Shown here in pieces: positions 35,892-49,147 of a stretch of 64,000 nucleotides of DNA. The position numbers were made by a program, and so were the translations under genes. Every line of letters begins with the position of its first letter. The first letter of the stretch is position 1. The stretch covers positions 23,487,366 to 23,551,365 of the forward strand of contig NC_023758.2 in the NCBI RefSeq assembly GCF_000499845.2, written 5' to 3'. The notes beneath the pieces were generated by a model. That model saw only the letters and a program-made list of their open reading frames with translations. It ran no database searches and had not been told where the DNA came from. The DNA comes from Phaseolus vulgaris (lineage: Eukaryota; Streptophyta; Magnoliopsida; Fabales; Fabaceae).

Positions 35892-38800
35892 CTTTCTATC
35901 TCATCTAACGTCACCCAAAATCCAACTAACCAAAACTGGACGTGCTTAAATTTCTCGTCACAGACCATGATTAAGGTATATATGGCCGTTTGTTTGTGTT
36001 TTTCTTTCGTAAAGATCAAAGTATTTTAAAATTGATTAGTTTATTAGATACAGTTTTTACCCTTAAGTTATACAATTATTTCTTACAAAGAAGGCTTTTT
36101 CATTTCATATATAATAATATATAGTTTATCCAATCAGAAGGCTAATACGAAGATGGACATTCTCAATAATGTATGTTTCATTTACTCTTACAGCCGACAC
36201 AAGGGACAAGGACTATACCTGTCCTTACAATTTCAAGTACTGAGATATTTTTCCTTCTAAATTACCTGAAAATTCTAGTACATGCATGGACCCCATATTA
36301 GTATCTACTCAGCGTACGTGTAAATTCCATATACTTCATCATAATTGAATTATACAAATGTCTACTTAATCTGTCTGCAACCTTGCACATTTGGTGCACA
36401 TGGAAATTAGGCCTCATAGTTCATCAAATGGGGTCCCCTCAACAATTAAACACACAGTCCTTTGGTCCTTCCTTGATTAACAAATGACAAAACCTAATTA
36501 TCTTAAGCCACAGAAATAAATCAGCTTCTTTTCTTTGAATATGCTATGGACAAGTGTGCCACAGAGAGTCACAAGTCGAGTTAATTAGAGGCCAACCTTT
36601 ATTTCATTCGTTTTAAGCTCAGAGGTTTAAATTAATTAGGTTGCTAGTCACCAAATAATGTCCATCGGATGTCTGCTTATATAGAGGACAAACAATTAGG
36701 GGTCAATTAATCACTGTATAATTGTCTTCCCCAGAAAAGTAATTATGACAATAAATGGAATTTGTAGTGATACTCATTTACCCAAAAAGAAAAGGACAAA
36801 AAATTAAAATAATAACAACACTTTCCGGTGAGGAAAAAAAGGAAAATATTGACAAGTTAACCACTAAAGTTATCATGTGAAAGTACTGTTGTACAACACA
36901 AGAACTCTTCATGAGTCGACTATCTCTCTCTACTGTAGGCTTGATTCAATAATAATTATCAAGGTCAGCACATGAACCCTATGATCTGTTAGATGAACTT
37001 TTTCATAATCTTCTAGTAGATATTCACTGTTCCACTCATATGTAAGTTCTTAGTCCAAATTACTTTGATCACCACTGGATACTGATTTTTTATTATTGAA
37101 ACATGAAGACAGAGATTGGATTAAAGGTTTATCTTGTTTCTGGGTTAGAGTGGTTAAAGCTTGATTAGTAAAGTAAAGTCCCTCCCAAAATCTATAGAAA
37201 ATGATGAAAGGCAGAAATAATAAATGGAAATGGAAAATTAGAATGATAATATTGAAGTTTGGTGAAGTTTGTGAATTTTAAATTAAGCATCGAAAGGCAG
37301 AAGTCCAACAAAATAATAAATGTCAAATATTGACTTGTATGGAGATGTACTTTAAAGACAAGACTTGCTTTTATACGGTGTTTTGGAAATCTAAAACCCT
37401 GCTTTCGATTATTTGAAGAAGGACATAAGGTAGGTTCGGTTGCTGAAGAAGTAGTAGGGCAGACATGTCAGGTTCATGAACACAAGTAAAGCCTGCGTTG
37501 GCCACGTACCCATTTTTCTGTATTTTCAATGTACTATACGCTCATCAACACAGAGGCTCAACCACTTTAAGAAATTATAAAATTGGTATGTCAAGTATAT
37601 ATGTCTCCCAAAATTCAAACTTCATGTTCAACTATGACATCTATTTGCATGATTTAATGCAGACAAAGTCATGGCTTCCTCTTCTTTGGGTGCTTTTGCT
37701 TCCATTCAAACGTGGATTCCAGGTGCATCATAAAACATTGTCCGCCACAGTTTACACCATGGATTTCTATTTTAATTCACCTTCCACGTGAAATGTTTTT
37801 CATTTTTCATTCATCATTCACCACAAAAAATGAGTATATATATCTATGCTTGGCTTTTCTTCCTTTTTAAATTTGCTGACTTTTCATTCAAGCTTATCAA
37901 CACACGTGTTGGGTCCACGTTTTTCATGGATAACCCTTAAAAAAATTCCCAACTTGTTCAAACTTTCTAATAAAAAAATTTCCCAACTTGTTCAACTTCT
38001 AGTAAACACTTTCTAATAAAAAAAATTCCCAAGTCATAGCTCCAATCCAATATTATAATAGGTAAAAGAAGAAAGTTTCTACACATGAAATTGACCTTTT
38101 GTATAAAGTCATATGTACCAATGTTTAGTCATCTCTACTCTTATTTTTTTCATTTGGAGCAAAATAATACTAATCCATTTTGAGTTGGACCCTCCATCAT
38201 TAATTATAACTTAACCTATTCCTATGATGGTGGCCACATTTTAGTGTTAAGAATATTGTTAAAAATAATACACAAAAATAATATCCGTCCTCTAAATTTG
38301 ATTTATGTTCCCTTTTGACCTTTATTTTTATTATTTAGTAAGTAATTTTATTTTTATCTTCAACATTGCTCTCATTATTATTTCATCTTTCGTTTAGGCT
38401 TAATTGTAATTTTGTTCTCAATATTTTATCAAATCCATAATTTTGACTTTTAATTTTCCCCCTCACTTTAGTTCATTAATTTTAATTATATGTATATTTG
38501 GTTTTTTATTTTTTTTCTATAATTTTGACTCTTTAATTATTCATAATTTTATTCAATTTTCAGTTCAATTATATGTAACTTTTTCTCAATTTGGACATCA
38601 TGCAGTAGATTAAAGAAAAACACATTGAACTTGCGGCTTTTTAATTTGAAAACAATATTAGGTACATGATTGAGGATGATGACCTTTTTAAAACTGAAAA
38701 ATTGATCAAAGTTATAATTAAAAATTAAAAGATTAAAATTCTATTAAAAAATAAAATTACGGATAATTAAAAATTAAAGATACAATTGTAAAAAAATTAT

Positions 38801-39565
38801 ATAAATTTTAAAAAATATGGAAACCAAAATTTATAATGTTTAAACTCGTTGATTCCGTCCTAATATGTTTTAGTTTTATTAGGTTTATTGTTAGAGGACT
38901 GAGAAACATCGACAACTCAGTTATTAATTAGTTAAAAATAGTTTAAAATTATAAATTTTTCTGGATATCAATTCTTAATAAATTACACTCGTAGTTTTGT
39001 AACCTTAAGTCAAATTCAATTATTAAAGAAGGTAGAAAGAGCACATTAATCTTTTACTTAATGAATAAATGCATAGTATCAAAGTTGGGTATTTCAGCTT
39101 AACTCGAGAGGACTGCGTGTTAAACCTGAGTAAATAGAAATTGAATTTTCTGTTAGGTTTTTTATTTTGTCCTATTTTGTGCTGTCAAAATATATTAATT
39201 TTGATATTTTAAAATATATTTAAAATCAATGTATTTTAAAGATATAAAAAATAAATTCACATTAAAAATTTAATAATGCATTTGAACTCAAGTTTTTTTT
39301 AATTGCAACACTACAAGAAATAAAGATGGTAGAGTCCCTAAAACGCAACGCAAAGAGCAAAAGAGAGATTTACATGAAGCTAGTGTGGGCTTAGCATCCC
39401 AATAAAAATGGAAGCTAATCTTTTGGTGGCTATGCTTTAAAGATGATCTCCTATGGGACACAAATGTACAAGGTAGTGTTGGCTAAGCCTACATAAAAAA
39501 AAAAATATTATTTAACTTATAGTGTAGGTTTGGGGAACACTAAAATGGATATAAAATTAAATAAT

Positions 39566-39891
39566 TATTAAGAAGTGAACTTTAAGTCTAACTCAACTTC
39601 ATAAAATCGGCTTATAAGGTGAGATTTGCACCCGCTTATATTCTATGAAATATCCTAATTTTTAGTCGATGTGGGATCTCCAACACAGACCTCTCACACC
39701 GAGGCTACCAACTCGTGTGTGAGATTATATATTATGGGTGATCTGATAACAGATCAATAGCAGATGCCTGATAAGCCCAACAAACAATTGGTAGGATAGG
39801 CTCGAAATAGCTTTGATACCATATTAAGAAGTGAACTTTAAGTCTAACTCAACCTTATAAAATCAGCTTATAAGGTGAGTTTTGCACCCGC
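39566..39891 (-). mobile_element. TRIM retrotransposon inside CACTA element
   Basis: Minus-strand miniature LTR element. A complete 120-bp LTR lies at 39566-39685 (on the minus strand TGTTGGAGATCCCACATCGA ... ttaata). The internal region of about 136 bp ends with the primer site complement at about 39811-39821 (tggtatcaaagc on the minus strand). The second LTR, 39822-39891, breaks off where a solo LTR begins. No coding sequence. This is the best-preserved copy of this family in the window. Confidence 0.8.
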
Positions 39892-41010
39892 TGATGACTT
39901 TACGGCAAGTGCACCGCGTTGAAAAAAGTAATAATCGTCCCTAAGGACTGATATCAATCCCACAAGGAACAATTGAATATTCAAGTAGAAGATTCGTTAA
40001 ATATAAAAACAGAATAATAAAAGTTGGTTTGAGGATTGTTATAATGACAAGAATTAACAAGAAAAAAATTCAAAGAGTTGTTGCTCCAATTGGAAAAAAT
40101 AGGGATAAGGTTTCATCTTTCTCACCCTCATGTATTTTGGATTATCATGTTAACATTAAGTTCTTTAATTGAAGTTGATGCCCGTAGAAAATTCATTTAT
40201 ATTGATTTCTCGCATATAAAATTCTTGAGAATGTTTCCTAAATATCAATTTCTTGCATATTTATAAAAACAACTTAGAATAACGCTTAGATGTTAATAGC
40301 AATTAGCATTTCAAGTTTATTTCTAGCACTCAAATATGTTAAGTATTGTTGTTTAGATCAGAACCCTAAAAATACCTCTCGGCTAGATTAAGATTCTCAA
40401 ACTGTCACAACGGTTTAGAAGTAAAACAACAATACCAATAATCAATCAAGAACAAAATATTAAATATTTAAACATCACCTCAATACATAAGAGTTCAAAC
40501 AGATTACTCTCAATCTCAAAGGGTAGAATTAACCATGCATACTTCTAGCACCTTCCATTTTCCCAATTGGTTACAATTCACTAAATGGTGTTTTCCTCTC
40601 AATCTGGCACACTAGGGTTGTGCATCTAGCCCCCTAATTAACCTAATTTCTTAGGGTTATGCATTGCGCTCATGGGCTTAATGATAAAAACATAAAAATT
40701 GCCCAATTAATCGATGCATTCTCGCTGCTGAGTTTGATTTTTTTTTCTCTCTTTTGCGCGTTTTGAGCCTTCCAACTTTCTCCTTTTAGCATATATCATT
40801 CTTCTTTAGTCCAAATCTCCATTCTTCCCTAGCAACCTGCAATTAACACCAAATTTGGAAATAAAATGCTCTTATTCAATTAAAGATCATAAAAAATGTA
40901 AAAAAGTATAAATTCATAAATTAGGGATTATTTTATATGTAAATTAGCAATTAATACTCATAAGTGCCTATATTTTAATATGAAATATTACGAAAATTAG
41001 GCACTTATCA
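39892..41010 (-). mobile_element. Probable solo LTR truncating the TRIM
   Basis: 1119 bp beginning tgatgactttacgg and ending ggcacttatca (TG...CA). On the minus strand this reads TGATAAGTGCC ... gcacttgccgtaaagtcatca, the form of many plant gypsy LTRs. No coding or primer sequence follows. The bases on each side do not form a target duplication, and the rest of the TRIM LTR is missing beyond it, so a deletion probably accompanied or followed insertion. Confidence 0.6.
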
Positions 41011-41221
41011 TCTACCTTCTTAGATTCAAACAAAGAAGGTGGTTATTTGCCTTAGCCACCCTTATAAACTATTGTGGAGCATCTAAGAAGGTGGCTATGG
41101 TAAATAGCCACCCTTGTAGATGGTAATTTTTTTTAGTACATTATGTGTAATGCTAATTCACATCTAAATTAACTTGTTTCAATTATAACCCAGTCAGACA
41201 AATACATAAATTCAGATAATC

Positions 41222-41256
<35 letters not shown>

Positions 41257-41316
41257 ATAAAAATGTATTACAAACACTAATAACATATATCTTTACATTC
41301 CTATCTATCTATCTAA

Positions 41317-41337
41317 ATCCTAAACCCTAAACCCTTA
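41317..41337 (+). repeat. Short interstitial telomere-like repeat
   Basis: taaatcctaaaccctaaacc: about three units of the plant telomere repeat CCCTAAA, one diverged. Too short to be a telomere relic with confidence. Confidence 0.5.
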
Positions 41338-41762
41338 AAATTTAAAACACCACCAACCTTGTGCGTGAAAGCAACGGTGGTGGTGAAGAGTGGTGACAAT
41401 GGCAGCAGTAGCGGCAGCAGCGACAACGGCGACAGTAGCAGTGGCGGTAGTGGCAGTGACGAAGGAGCAAATGGGGGCACAACGAAAATCCAAAGAACAA
41501 CATTGAAGGCAATGAAATAGTAGGAATGGTCACCTTCACAACAATGGTAGAAAATAAACAAATAAGAGAAACAAAAAAAAAGTAATGGTGAAAAAGAAGT
41601 AGGGAGCTCGAAAGCAACTTACCCAATGGCACGAATAAGACAATGGCTCGAGGAAAATAAAGAAGAAGCACAAAGAAGAAGAGGAAAACGAAGCGCCAAG
41701 ACAAAGAAAATATGAAAAAGCATAATTGGCGCGCTATAAGTTAGGGTAAGAAAAGACTCTAC

Positions 41763-41955
41763 AAGGGCGGCTATGAGAAAAAGTCACCTCCTTACAACAA
41801 AGCGTTTCGTGTAAGAAGACGACTATGAGGTAAAGTCGCTCTCTTAGACGAAACGATTTGTTGTAAGAAGGCAGCTTTACCTCATAGTCGTCTTCTTACA
41901 CGAAGCGCTTTGTTGTAAGAAGGTGACTTTATCTCATAGCCGCCTTTATAGAGTA
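41763..41955. repeat. Long inverted repeat (hairpin) in CACTA element
   Basis: The arm at about 41763-41838 (ggcggctatgagaaaaagtc ... gactatgaggtaaag) is repeated as its reverse complement at about 41875-41953, with only a few mismatches over about 75 bp and a loop of roughly 35 bp. A shorter related inverted pair (accttcttagat / atctaagaaggt) lies at 41013-41090. Confidence 0.8.
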
Positions 41956-42445
41956 ATTTAATTTCAAAAATTTCACCACATTTTGAAGGACAACGTCTGG
42001 CCGTAAAAGCGCTTTTAATGTAGTGTCGAAAAAAGTGCTTTTTGCACTAGTGCTTGTGTCCTCATTCTCGATGCAGTATCATTCTGAAGCTTATTTTTTG
42101 ATTGCATCTACTTTGTGTCCCTATTCTAGACGCTAACTTATTGTTATTATTTTAATAATTTTAACTTGCATCCACTTTGTGTCCCCATTCTAGACTCAAT
42201 ATTATTTCGTCACTTAATTTTTTTCATTGCATTTATTTTGTGTCCACATTTTGGACGCTAACTTATTATTATTATTATTATTTTAATAATTTTTAGTGAG
42301 AGTTAAAAGTCTCCAATGTAGAAAAAATATTTGACATTTATTTTTGTGTCGAACTTGAGTAGACTTCACCCTTGCTAGTGGCTTCTTTTTTATAGCCCCC
42401 GTTTTTTGTTGACAGCTCAAATGGATTTTTCTTGTAGTGCAAAAA

Positions 42446-42448
<3 letters not shown>

Positions 42449-42483
<35 letters not shown>
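42449..42483. repeat. (TA)n microsatellite
   Basis: Uninterrupted alternating TA just outside the right end of the CACTA element. Confidence 0.9.
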
Positions 42484-42485
<2 letters not shown>

Positions 42486-42598
42486 TCTACATGTTGTTTG
42501 CAGAGGGGCAAATATTTGTACCTATAACCACACCTTTATTTTGTAGATTCAACTTAGTCTAGACTTTATTCAAACCTATCCTCCATATGTGTGGCCAG

Positions 42599-42721
42599 GG
42601 GTATAAAAATTGGTCAAGGCATATGTGTGGTATGCTGATTGCATCTTGAGAACATAAGTCGGGGTATAAAAATTGGTCAAGACATATATGTGGTATGCAG
42701 ATTTCATCTTGAGAACATAAT
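42599..42721. repeat. Tandem duplication of about 62 bp
   Basis: ggggtataaaaattggtcaa...atcttgagaacataa occurs twice in direct succession (about 42598-42657 and 42661-42720) with a few differences. Confidence 0.85.
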
Positions 42722-42819
42722 TTGTTTATTCTTTAATTGTTCTTTAGCAACAAAGGTATGACAACCTCTGCGATTTATGGGTAGGTAGGGTTTTTGCCCA
42801 TCAAAAGAGCTCAAACAAG

Positions 42820-43080
42820 CACTTGTTTCAATTCGTTATCAATAGAGTAAAGGAAAAAAGAAAAGATATATGAAAATGCATGTGGATAGAGGTGATTTGA
42901 GGCATTTGGAATCACATAAACAATATCATTTTTAGAGATAATGTGGCGGATGGAGAGGAAGCTTTTACAGTGATACAAATGAAGGCTTGGTATGGATTAA
43001 ATATAAATACTCAGATATGTCTTTTTCATATCCGAAATGGTGTCTTCACCCAATTGAATGTTTTAAATCTATAAAGTAAT
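42820..43080 (+). pseudogene. LINE ORF2 C-terminal fragment
   Basis: The plus strand reads GIWNHINNIIFRDNVADGEE followed by AFTVIQMKAWYGLNI. This is the tail of an L1-like plant LINE ORF2 product, the segment just after the zinc-binding motif. The frame holds a stop just before GIWNH and nothing upstream is recognisable. 5'-truncated relic. Confidence 0.65.
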
Positions 43081-44025
43081 GGTTTTCCTTGCAACTTTTA
43101 TGTCTTTTGCCAGTTAAGTCCTGGTCACATGGAGAATACAAGTTGTTTGCATTCAGCTTAGACTCATGGGTTTGAAGATTGAACATTTTCCCCCTCTTCT
43201 CTAAGAAGAGTTTATTTTTGGAAAAGAATGGAAAGTTGATGTAATATGTTGTGGATCATGGAGTTATGCTTTATAGACACACATATTGTTCTAGTTAAGA
43301 ATCAAGTGGTTGGGAATGCAGATTTTGTAATGTCACATCTACCTTTGGTTAAGTCTATGGGTGAGAGGGCTTAAAACTTTCGACAGATGATGTAGCTCTT
43401 TTTTAGAAAGGGATGTATATGTAATATGTCATTTTATGCTATAGATTTTTTCTATATGGGTTGGAGTACTCCTATTAATTTATTATTTATTGCAGATACA
43501 AAAATAAGATTTTAGCATTTGGAGCAACATATATTTTACAAAAATAATCTTATATTTATTTTGTTAAGGTTAATTTTTATATAGTTAAATTAAACATGAA
43601 TTGGAGAAAAAGTTTTAAATATATATGTTTATAATGAATTGGAGAAAAAGTTTTAAATTCTAAACCAAATTTCAAATTTTTATTTATATAATTTTAAAAT
43701 TTATTTATGATCATTCATATAATTATTATAATAACAATAGGAGATATAAAAAAAATAGAAATAACGTTCTTTATCAAAAAAAATCATAAATTAATATGTT
43801 TCTTTTGAATAATTATTTACAAAATAATTATTACATTTATAAGTATTTTAATTGTTATATTTACTATTCACAGATCAATAATTTAAATATAAAACACTTC
43901 CCACTATTTTTTTTAAATGAAGTCCATTAAAATGGTGTTAAGTTGATGGATTAATTTCACTTCAATCTCATGAGTCATGTCTTAAATTAATGCACTAACC
44001 CTTTTATCCAATTATAGTACTACTA
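43081..44025. other. Intergenic DNA, possible LINE tail
   Basis: 43081-43500 may be the 3' tail of the LINE fragment. The remainder is AT-rich. No gene seen. Confidence 0.4.
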
Positions 44026-44317
44026 CTACCTTCGTCCCAATTTATCTACGTTATAATATTATATATTAAGAAAATAAATAAATATAGGTCCTCTTTATAC
44101 AATTTTATAAAAGTCGTCTTACATTCTCAATAAATGCATCAAACAAAGAATGAGGTAGCTGCGGTGGTTGAACATTTGACATACGAGGACAAATTAGAAA
44201 AAAAATAAAATTAAAAGAACATCACTTTAGACAAATTAGAAAAAAAATACAATTAAAAGAACATCACTTTGGACAAATTAAAAAGGCAAGAACTGTAGAT
44301 AAATATGGAAGAAGTAG
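44026..44317. mobile_element. Stowaway-like (Tc1/mariner) MITE
   Basis: The left end CTACCTTCGTCCCAATTTAT plus ctacgtt is mirrored by aactgtagataaatatggaa plus gaagtag at the right end, giving imperfect terminal inverted repeats of about 27 bp. The motif is close to the CTCCCTCCGTCCCAA ends typical of plant Stowaway MITEs. TA precedes the left end; a TA after the right end is not clean. A 46-bp unit (attagaaaaaaaata...aagaacatcacttt) is duplicated inside at about 44190-44275. Confidence 0.5.
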
Positions 44318-45049
44318 CATTATTAAAAGGTAACAATCAACTTAATATTTAAGATGACAGGTGAATTGTATTTGGATATAACTATTGTTATCAATACACT
44401 AAAAGTTGAACTTAATTTTGTCTACTTAAAATTATAATAGTGTCATAATTTGATTTGACTTTATAAATCTAATTCTTTGTTATAGAACAATTGATATGTT
44501 AACTTCAATAATCTCTTTATTAATAATTGTTTCATCATAATTAAATTTGTGACTTTTTATATCAATTATTGAATCAAATATTTATTATGAGTGATTCCAA
44601 TGGAATAATTGTTGAGAGAAATATAATTGCCATAAGAAGGGGGACGGAGCAAAGACATCTCTTGGCCAGAACCGGACATTGCCCTTTACCATCCCACCAC
44701 TAGGAGACTGAGAATAGATCCCAGATCCCCAGCCCAGGCCATGCTATCCAGAATGAACTTTTATTTCATCCCACTAGTCACCCAAGTTGCATTAGTTATA
44801 GTGTGGTGGACGTCAAACAAATCAAGTTACAATTGAATTATGATATTTGGGTTGTTATGTTTTTTAAGTAGAAATAATTGTTTTATGATTACATATTGTA
44901 TCTTTTAATCTAGTGGTAAAAGCTCAATCCAACAATTTGATGAGTTGAAAGAAATTTTCGTCAATTGTAGAAGTTTGATGATTTCTTGAGGAAGACAAGG
45001 TGTCTTAGATGCAATTATGATAGGTCATTTTGAAAAGAGAAGAAAAATA

Positions 45050-45600
45050 TGTGTTGCGAGTACTTTTTATATAAACGATATTCTTATAAACAACCAATAT
45101 AAATATAAAATTAAAATACTTAAAGAAAAATCAAAGTATTAATTTGAGATAAAAGATTATGGTTTGCCGAGTACTTATGATGAATATATAAAAGATCAAA
45201 CTATAAGGATGTTATAATTAATTTAGTATGATTATTTGAATAAGGTGATTCAGAAATTTAGTTTGCTTGAATTTAAACTAATAACTACATCTTTCGACAT
45301 TACACGAATTGAAAAAATGAGAGAGGCAAAACTATTCCATACATTAATAGAGGAGGGAGCTTTATATATAGGATTATGTTAAAGAGAGCATATTTGGCTC
45401 ATGTTATTAGTATAGTTACATATTTATAGATTATTTACTCGTGATAGGAAAGTTATTAAGGAATTTGCATATACAAATTATGCAGGAAATGTGAATAAGA
45501 TAAAGTTATTTTTTGAATACGTGGTTCCATTGTTTAGAATCACAATTTATTGAAAGATAAATTTCTAATTTGGGAAGACTTTATCTATTCCAATAAGGTA
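45050..45600 (+). pseudogene. Copia RT / RNase H fragment (Tnt1-like)
   Basis: A degenerate plus-strand translation follows the order of Tnt1-type Copia: LYINDILI (from the catalytic box, with the first aspartate changed to N), EIKDYGLP, YLNKVIQKFSLLEF, a stop-ridden stretch, and FAYTNYAGNVNK corresponding to the RNase H start. Ends soon after. Isolated relic without LTRs. Confidence 0.6.
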
Positions 45601-46790
45601 TATTACACTAAAAAAATAAGTAAAAAAAACTTTATAATTTTCTAAACTCTTCATCATATATTTAATTTAGGTCATCTTCACATTTTTCTGCATTGACTCC
45701 AAATCATAAAAACACTTATTTTCATCATGGTTTTTCATTCTTAAATTAAAAATTATTCAACTCTAAACAACATTTCAACTAAAATCTTAATAAAGACTAA
45801 GTAAACACATATGAAGAATTATTCTTTGAAGGTATTTTTACAATCCAGGTATTTTTTACAATTCCGACCTCCCCATACTTAAAACATTTATAATTAAGTA
45901 CAATATTATATCAATATAATTTGATCATTAACAAAATGTATGATAATTTTGGCTCTCACACTGAATAAGATTGTTCTCAAATAATTTCCTTCTAAGATTG
46001 TTCGTTAGACCGTCTATTGATATAATTTATTAGATCGTTTAGGAATATTATAGGCTAAATCGTCTATGAATGCATAAATAGTAGATGATATAATGTCTCT
46101 ACAGTCTTGTTTTACATTAAAGCTCTATATAAAGTCCTCCTATTTGATACTCTCTCTTTTTTGTACATGTTTTTCTTTCTTGATAAAAAGACGATTCAAC
46201 TCATCTCAGTTTAAGAGAGAACAAGATTAAACTTTATTTAATAACACTTCATATGTACAAGACTCGTGAATTATATTTGATCAAGTTAAATCATTTTCCT
46301 GTCACAGTGGACATCAACGACGCAGATTCATTTCAACATCAGTGAAGCGACAGAGATGTGAATTAATCATAATTGAACGCCCTTCGGAAAACTATGAAAG
46401 AAGAAATTACAAGCAAAGGTAATAGATAATGATACTTATAAATAAAAGGAATTTCAGATTATCAAAAAAGTCCACAACTAATCAAACATTAAACATGCTA
46501 TCTAATCAAATAGTAACTATGTCCTGCTAAATAGAAAATTATCTATCGTACAAAAACAAAAAGGTCTCCCTCCTTAGCTTTCATGAAACATGCCTTTTCA
46601 AAATCGAACTACCAGCACAGTTCAGCTACACCAGTCTGAAAAACAGTTGAGCAAAACACCTAAAATAGAAATAACTACGGATAGGAAAACTTCACTCCAA
46701 TACTGGCAAGCAATACTAAATTGATCTATGAAAAAAAATAGGGATAGTTAATGTGTCAAGAAAAAGAGGGAAACTATACTAGAACGTTCC
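45600..46790. other. Intergenic DNA upstream of the RPL8 3' end
   Basis: No gene recognised. Includes a TATA-containing stretch (ctctatataaagtcc at about 46130) that could belong to an old LTR. The last few hundred bases before 46994 should hold the RPL8 3' untranslated region and polyadenylation site. Confidence 0.4.
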
Positions 46791-46993
46791 TAGTTCCAAC
46801 TAGTTGAAATTACCAAATGATTGACAAACAGCAGAGGATTGAATTGATCTTAATAAAATATAAAATACCGCACATTACAAGCTTCATATTAATGGTGGAA
46901 ATGGTGTTCAAAATAGTAGCCAAAAGTTGAACATAAACTATCAAAGAAACAAAATTTGAAAAATTGTAATTAAGCATATCTCTAACAATCTCC

Positions 46994-48423
<1,430 letters not shown>

Positions 48424-48478
48424 TCACCTGTGTGTGTGAGTGTTCGCCGCGCCGATGGAAGAAGGATGGATCGGAACC

Positions 48479-48510
48479 TAGGGTTTTTGGCTTTGCTGAT
48501 AATATATAGC
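48479..48510 (-). promoter_or_regulatory. RPL8 core promoter: telo-box and TATA
   Basis: On the minus strand a TATA sequence (gctatatatt, 48501-48510) is followed by AAACCCTA (complement of 48479-48486), a telo-box. Telo-boxes close to the transcription start are a known feature of plant ribosomal protein genes. Confidence 0.65.
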
Positions 48511-48582
48511 GGACGCGACGCCGTTTTGTATTTGACGTAAATTGCAACTTAGTAACTTTTAAGATCGAGCCGGGATCACTAG

Positions 48583-48596
48583 AGCCCAAATGGGCT
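48583..48596 (-). promoter_or_regulatory. Site II element pair upstream of RPL8
   Basis: AGCCCAAATGGGCT, two TGGGCY site II motifs facing each other, about 170 bp upstream of the ATG. Site II motifs bind TCP factors and together with telo-boxes drive ribosomal protein genes in dividing plant cells (established for Arabidopsis). Confidence 0.65.
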
Positions 48597-48605
48597 TTAG
48601 AGGAA

Positions 48606-49108
48606 GACAGTTTCTTCCTGCACCCCTACGTTTTTCTTCCTGCATCCCCACAATGTAATGTAAAGACAAAAATATCCTTATTATTTTTTAAAAATTCCGA
48701 AATACACATAAGACCCACACTACTTTTTCTTCTTTCGGACAATGCAATTCGGTAATTTTACAGAATAGGAAATCCGCATTTAATTTTTTGCATTCCGGAT
48801 TGGGAAATCCATAAATTTTCTGGATTGGTGAATCCGGTAATCTTCCAGATCCATCAATCCGTAATAAAAATTAGACTTTCGGATTCAGCAATCTGAAAAT
48901 CAACAAGTTGCTTTCGAAACACTCCTTTATTTGAAAAAGAACACGAATCACTTTTGAATTGATGAATCCGTAGCACACTTCCAGATCCCAATATCCGGTA
49001 ACCTAAAAAACTAATTTTTTTCAAATAAAAGGTGAAGGTCAGTTTTGGGATTTAAAAAATTTGTGCGGGTGCAAGAAGAAAAACGTAGAGTTGCAAGAAG
49101 AAGAAGCC
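48606..49108. mobile_element. MULE-type MITE, copy 1
   Basis: The left end gacagtttcttcctgcaccc is mirrored at the right end by gggtgcaagaagaaaaacg...agaagcc. The 9-bp flanks ttagaggaa (48597-48605) and ttaggggaa (49109-49117) differ at one base. A 9-bp duplication points to the Mutator-like superfamily. The 503-bp body contains many ggatt/aatcc motifs and no coding sequence. The insertion lies only 9 bp beyond the RPL8 site II pair. Confidence 0.75.
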
Positions 49109-49147
49109 TTAGGGGAATAGTGTTGGGTCAACCTATGAATTTAAATA

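Larger units (their letters stand above)
34920..39308. other. Intergenic DNA downstream of SAUR
   Basis: No further gene recognised. Contains a (TC)n tract at about 35718-35737, repeated ccaacttgttcaa / ctttctaataaaaa phrases at 37940-38030, and CACGTG cores near 37785 and 37902. 38250-38900 resembles low-copy AT-rich MITE debris but has no clear ends. Confidence 0.5.
39309..42439. mobile_element. CACTA element with nested insertions
   Basis: Begins CACTACAAGAAA at 39309 and ends with its complement, TTTCTTGTAGTG, at 42439. It is flanked by a 3-bp duplication, caa (39306-39308 and 42440-42442). These are the hallmarks of En/Spm (CACTA) elements. The right subterminal part (about 42050-42300) carries three or four diverged copies of a unit containing ttgcatc.actttgtgtcc..attctagac, the usual transposase-binding arrays. 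No transposase is present. Inside are a TRIM, a solo LTR, a long hairpin and (TA)n DNA. Confidence 0.85.

Noticed and set aside
41317..41337. Interstitial telomere as evidence of a chromosome-end fusion
   Set aside because: Only about three units inside a transposon; ctaaaccctaaaccc also occurs commonly in plant promoters and untranslated regions.
41342..41704. 120-codon minus-strand frame rich in R, C, H and L
   Set aside because: Comes from a trinucleotide-rich agc/ggc stretch inside the CACTA element; an overlapping frame is equally open.
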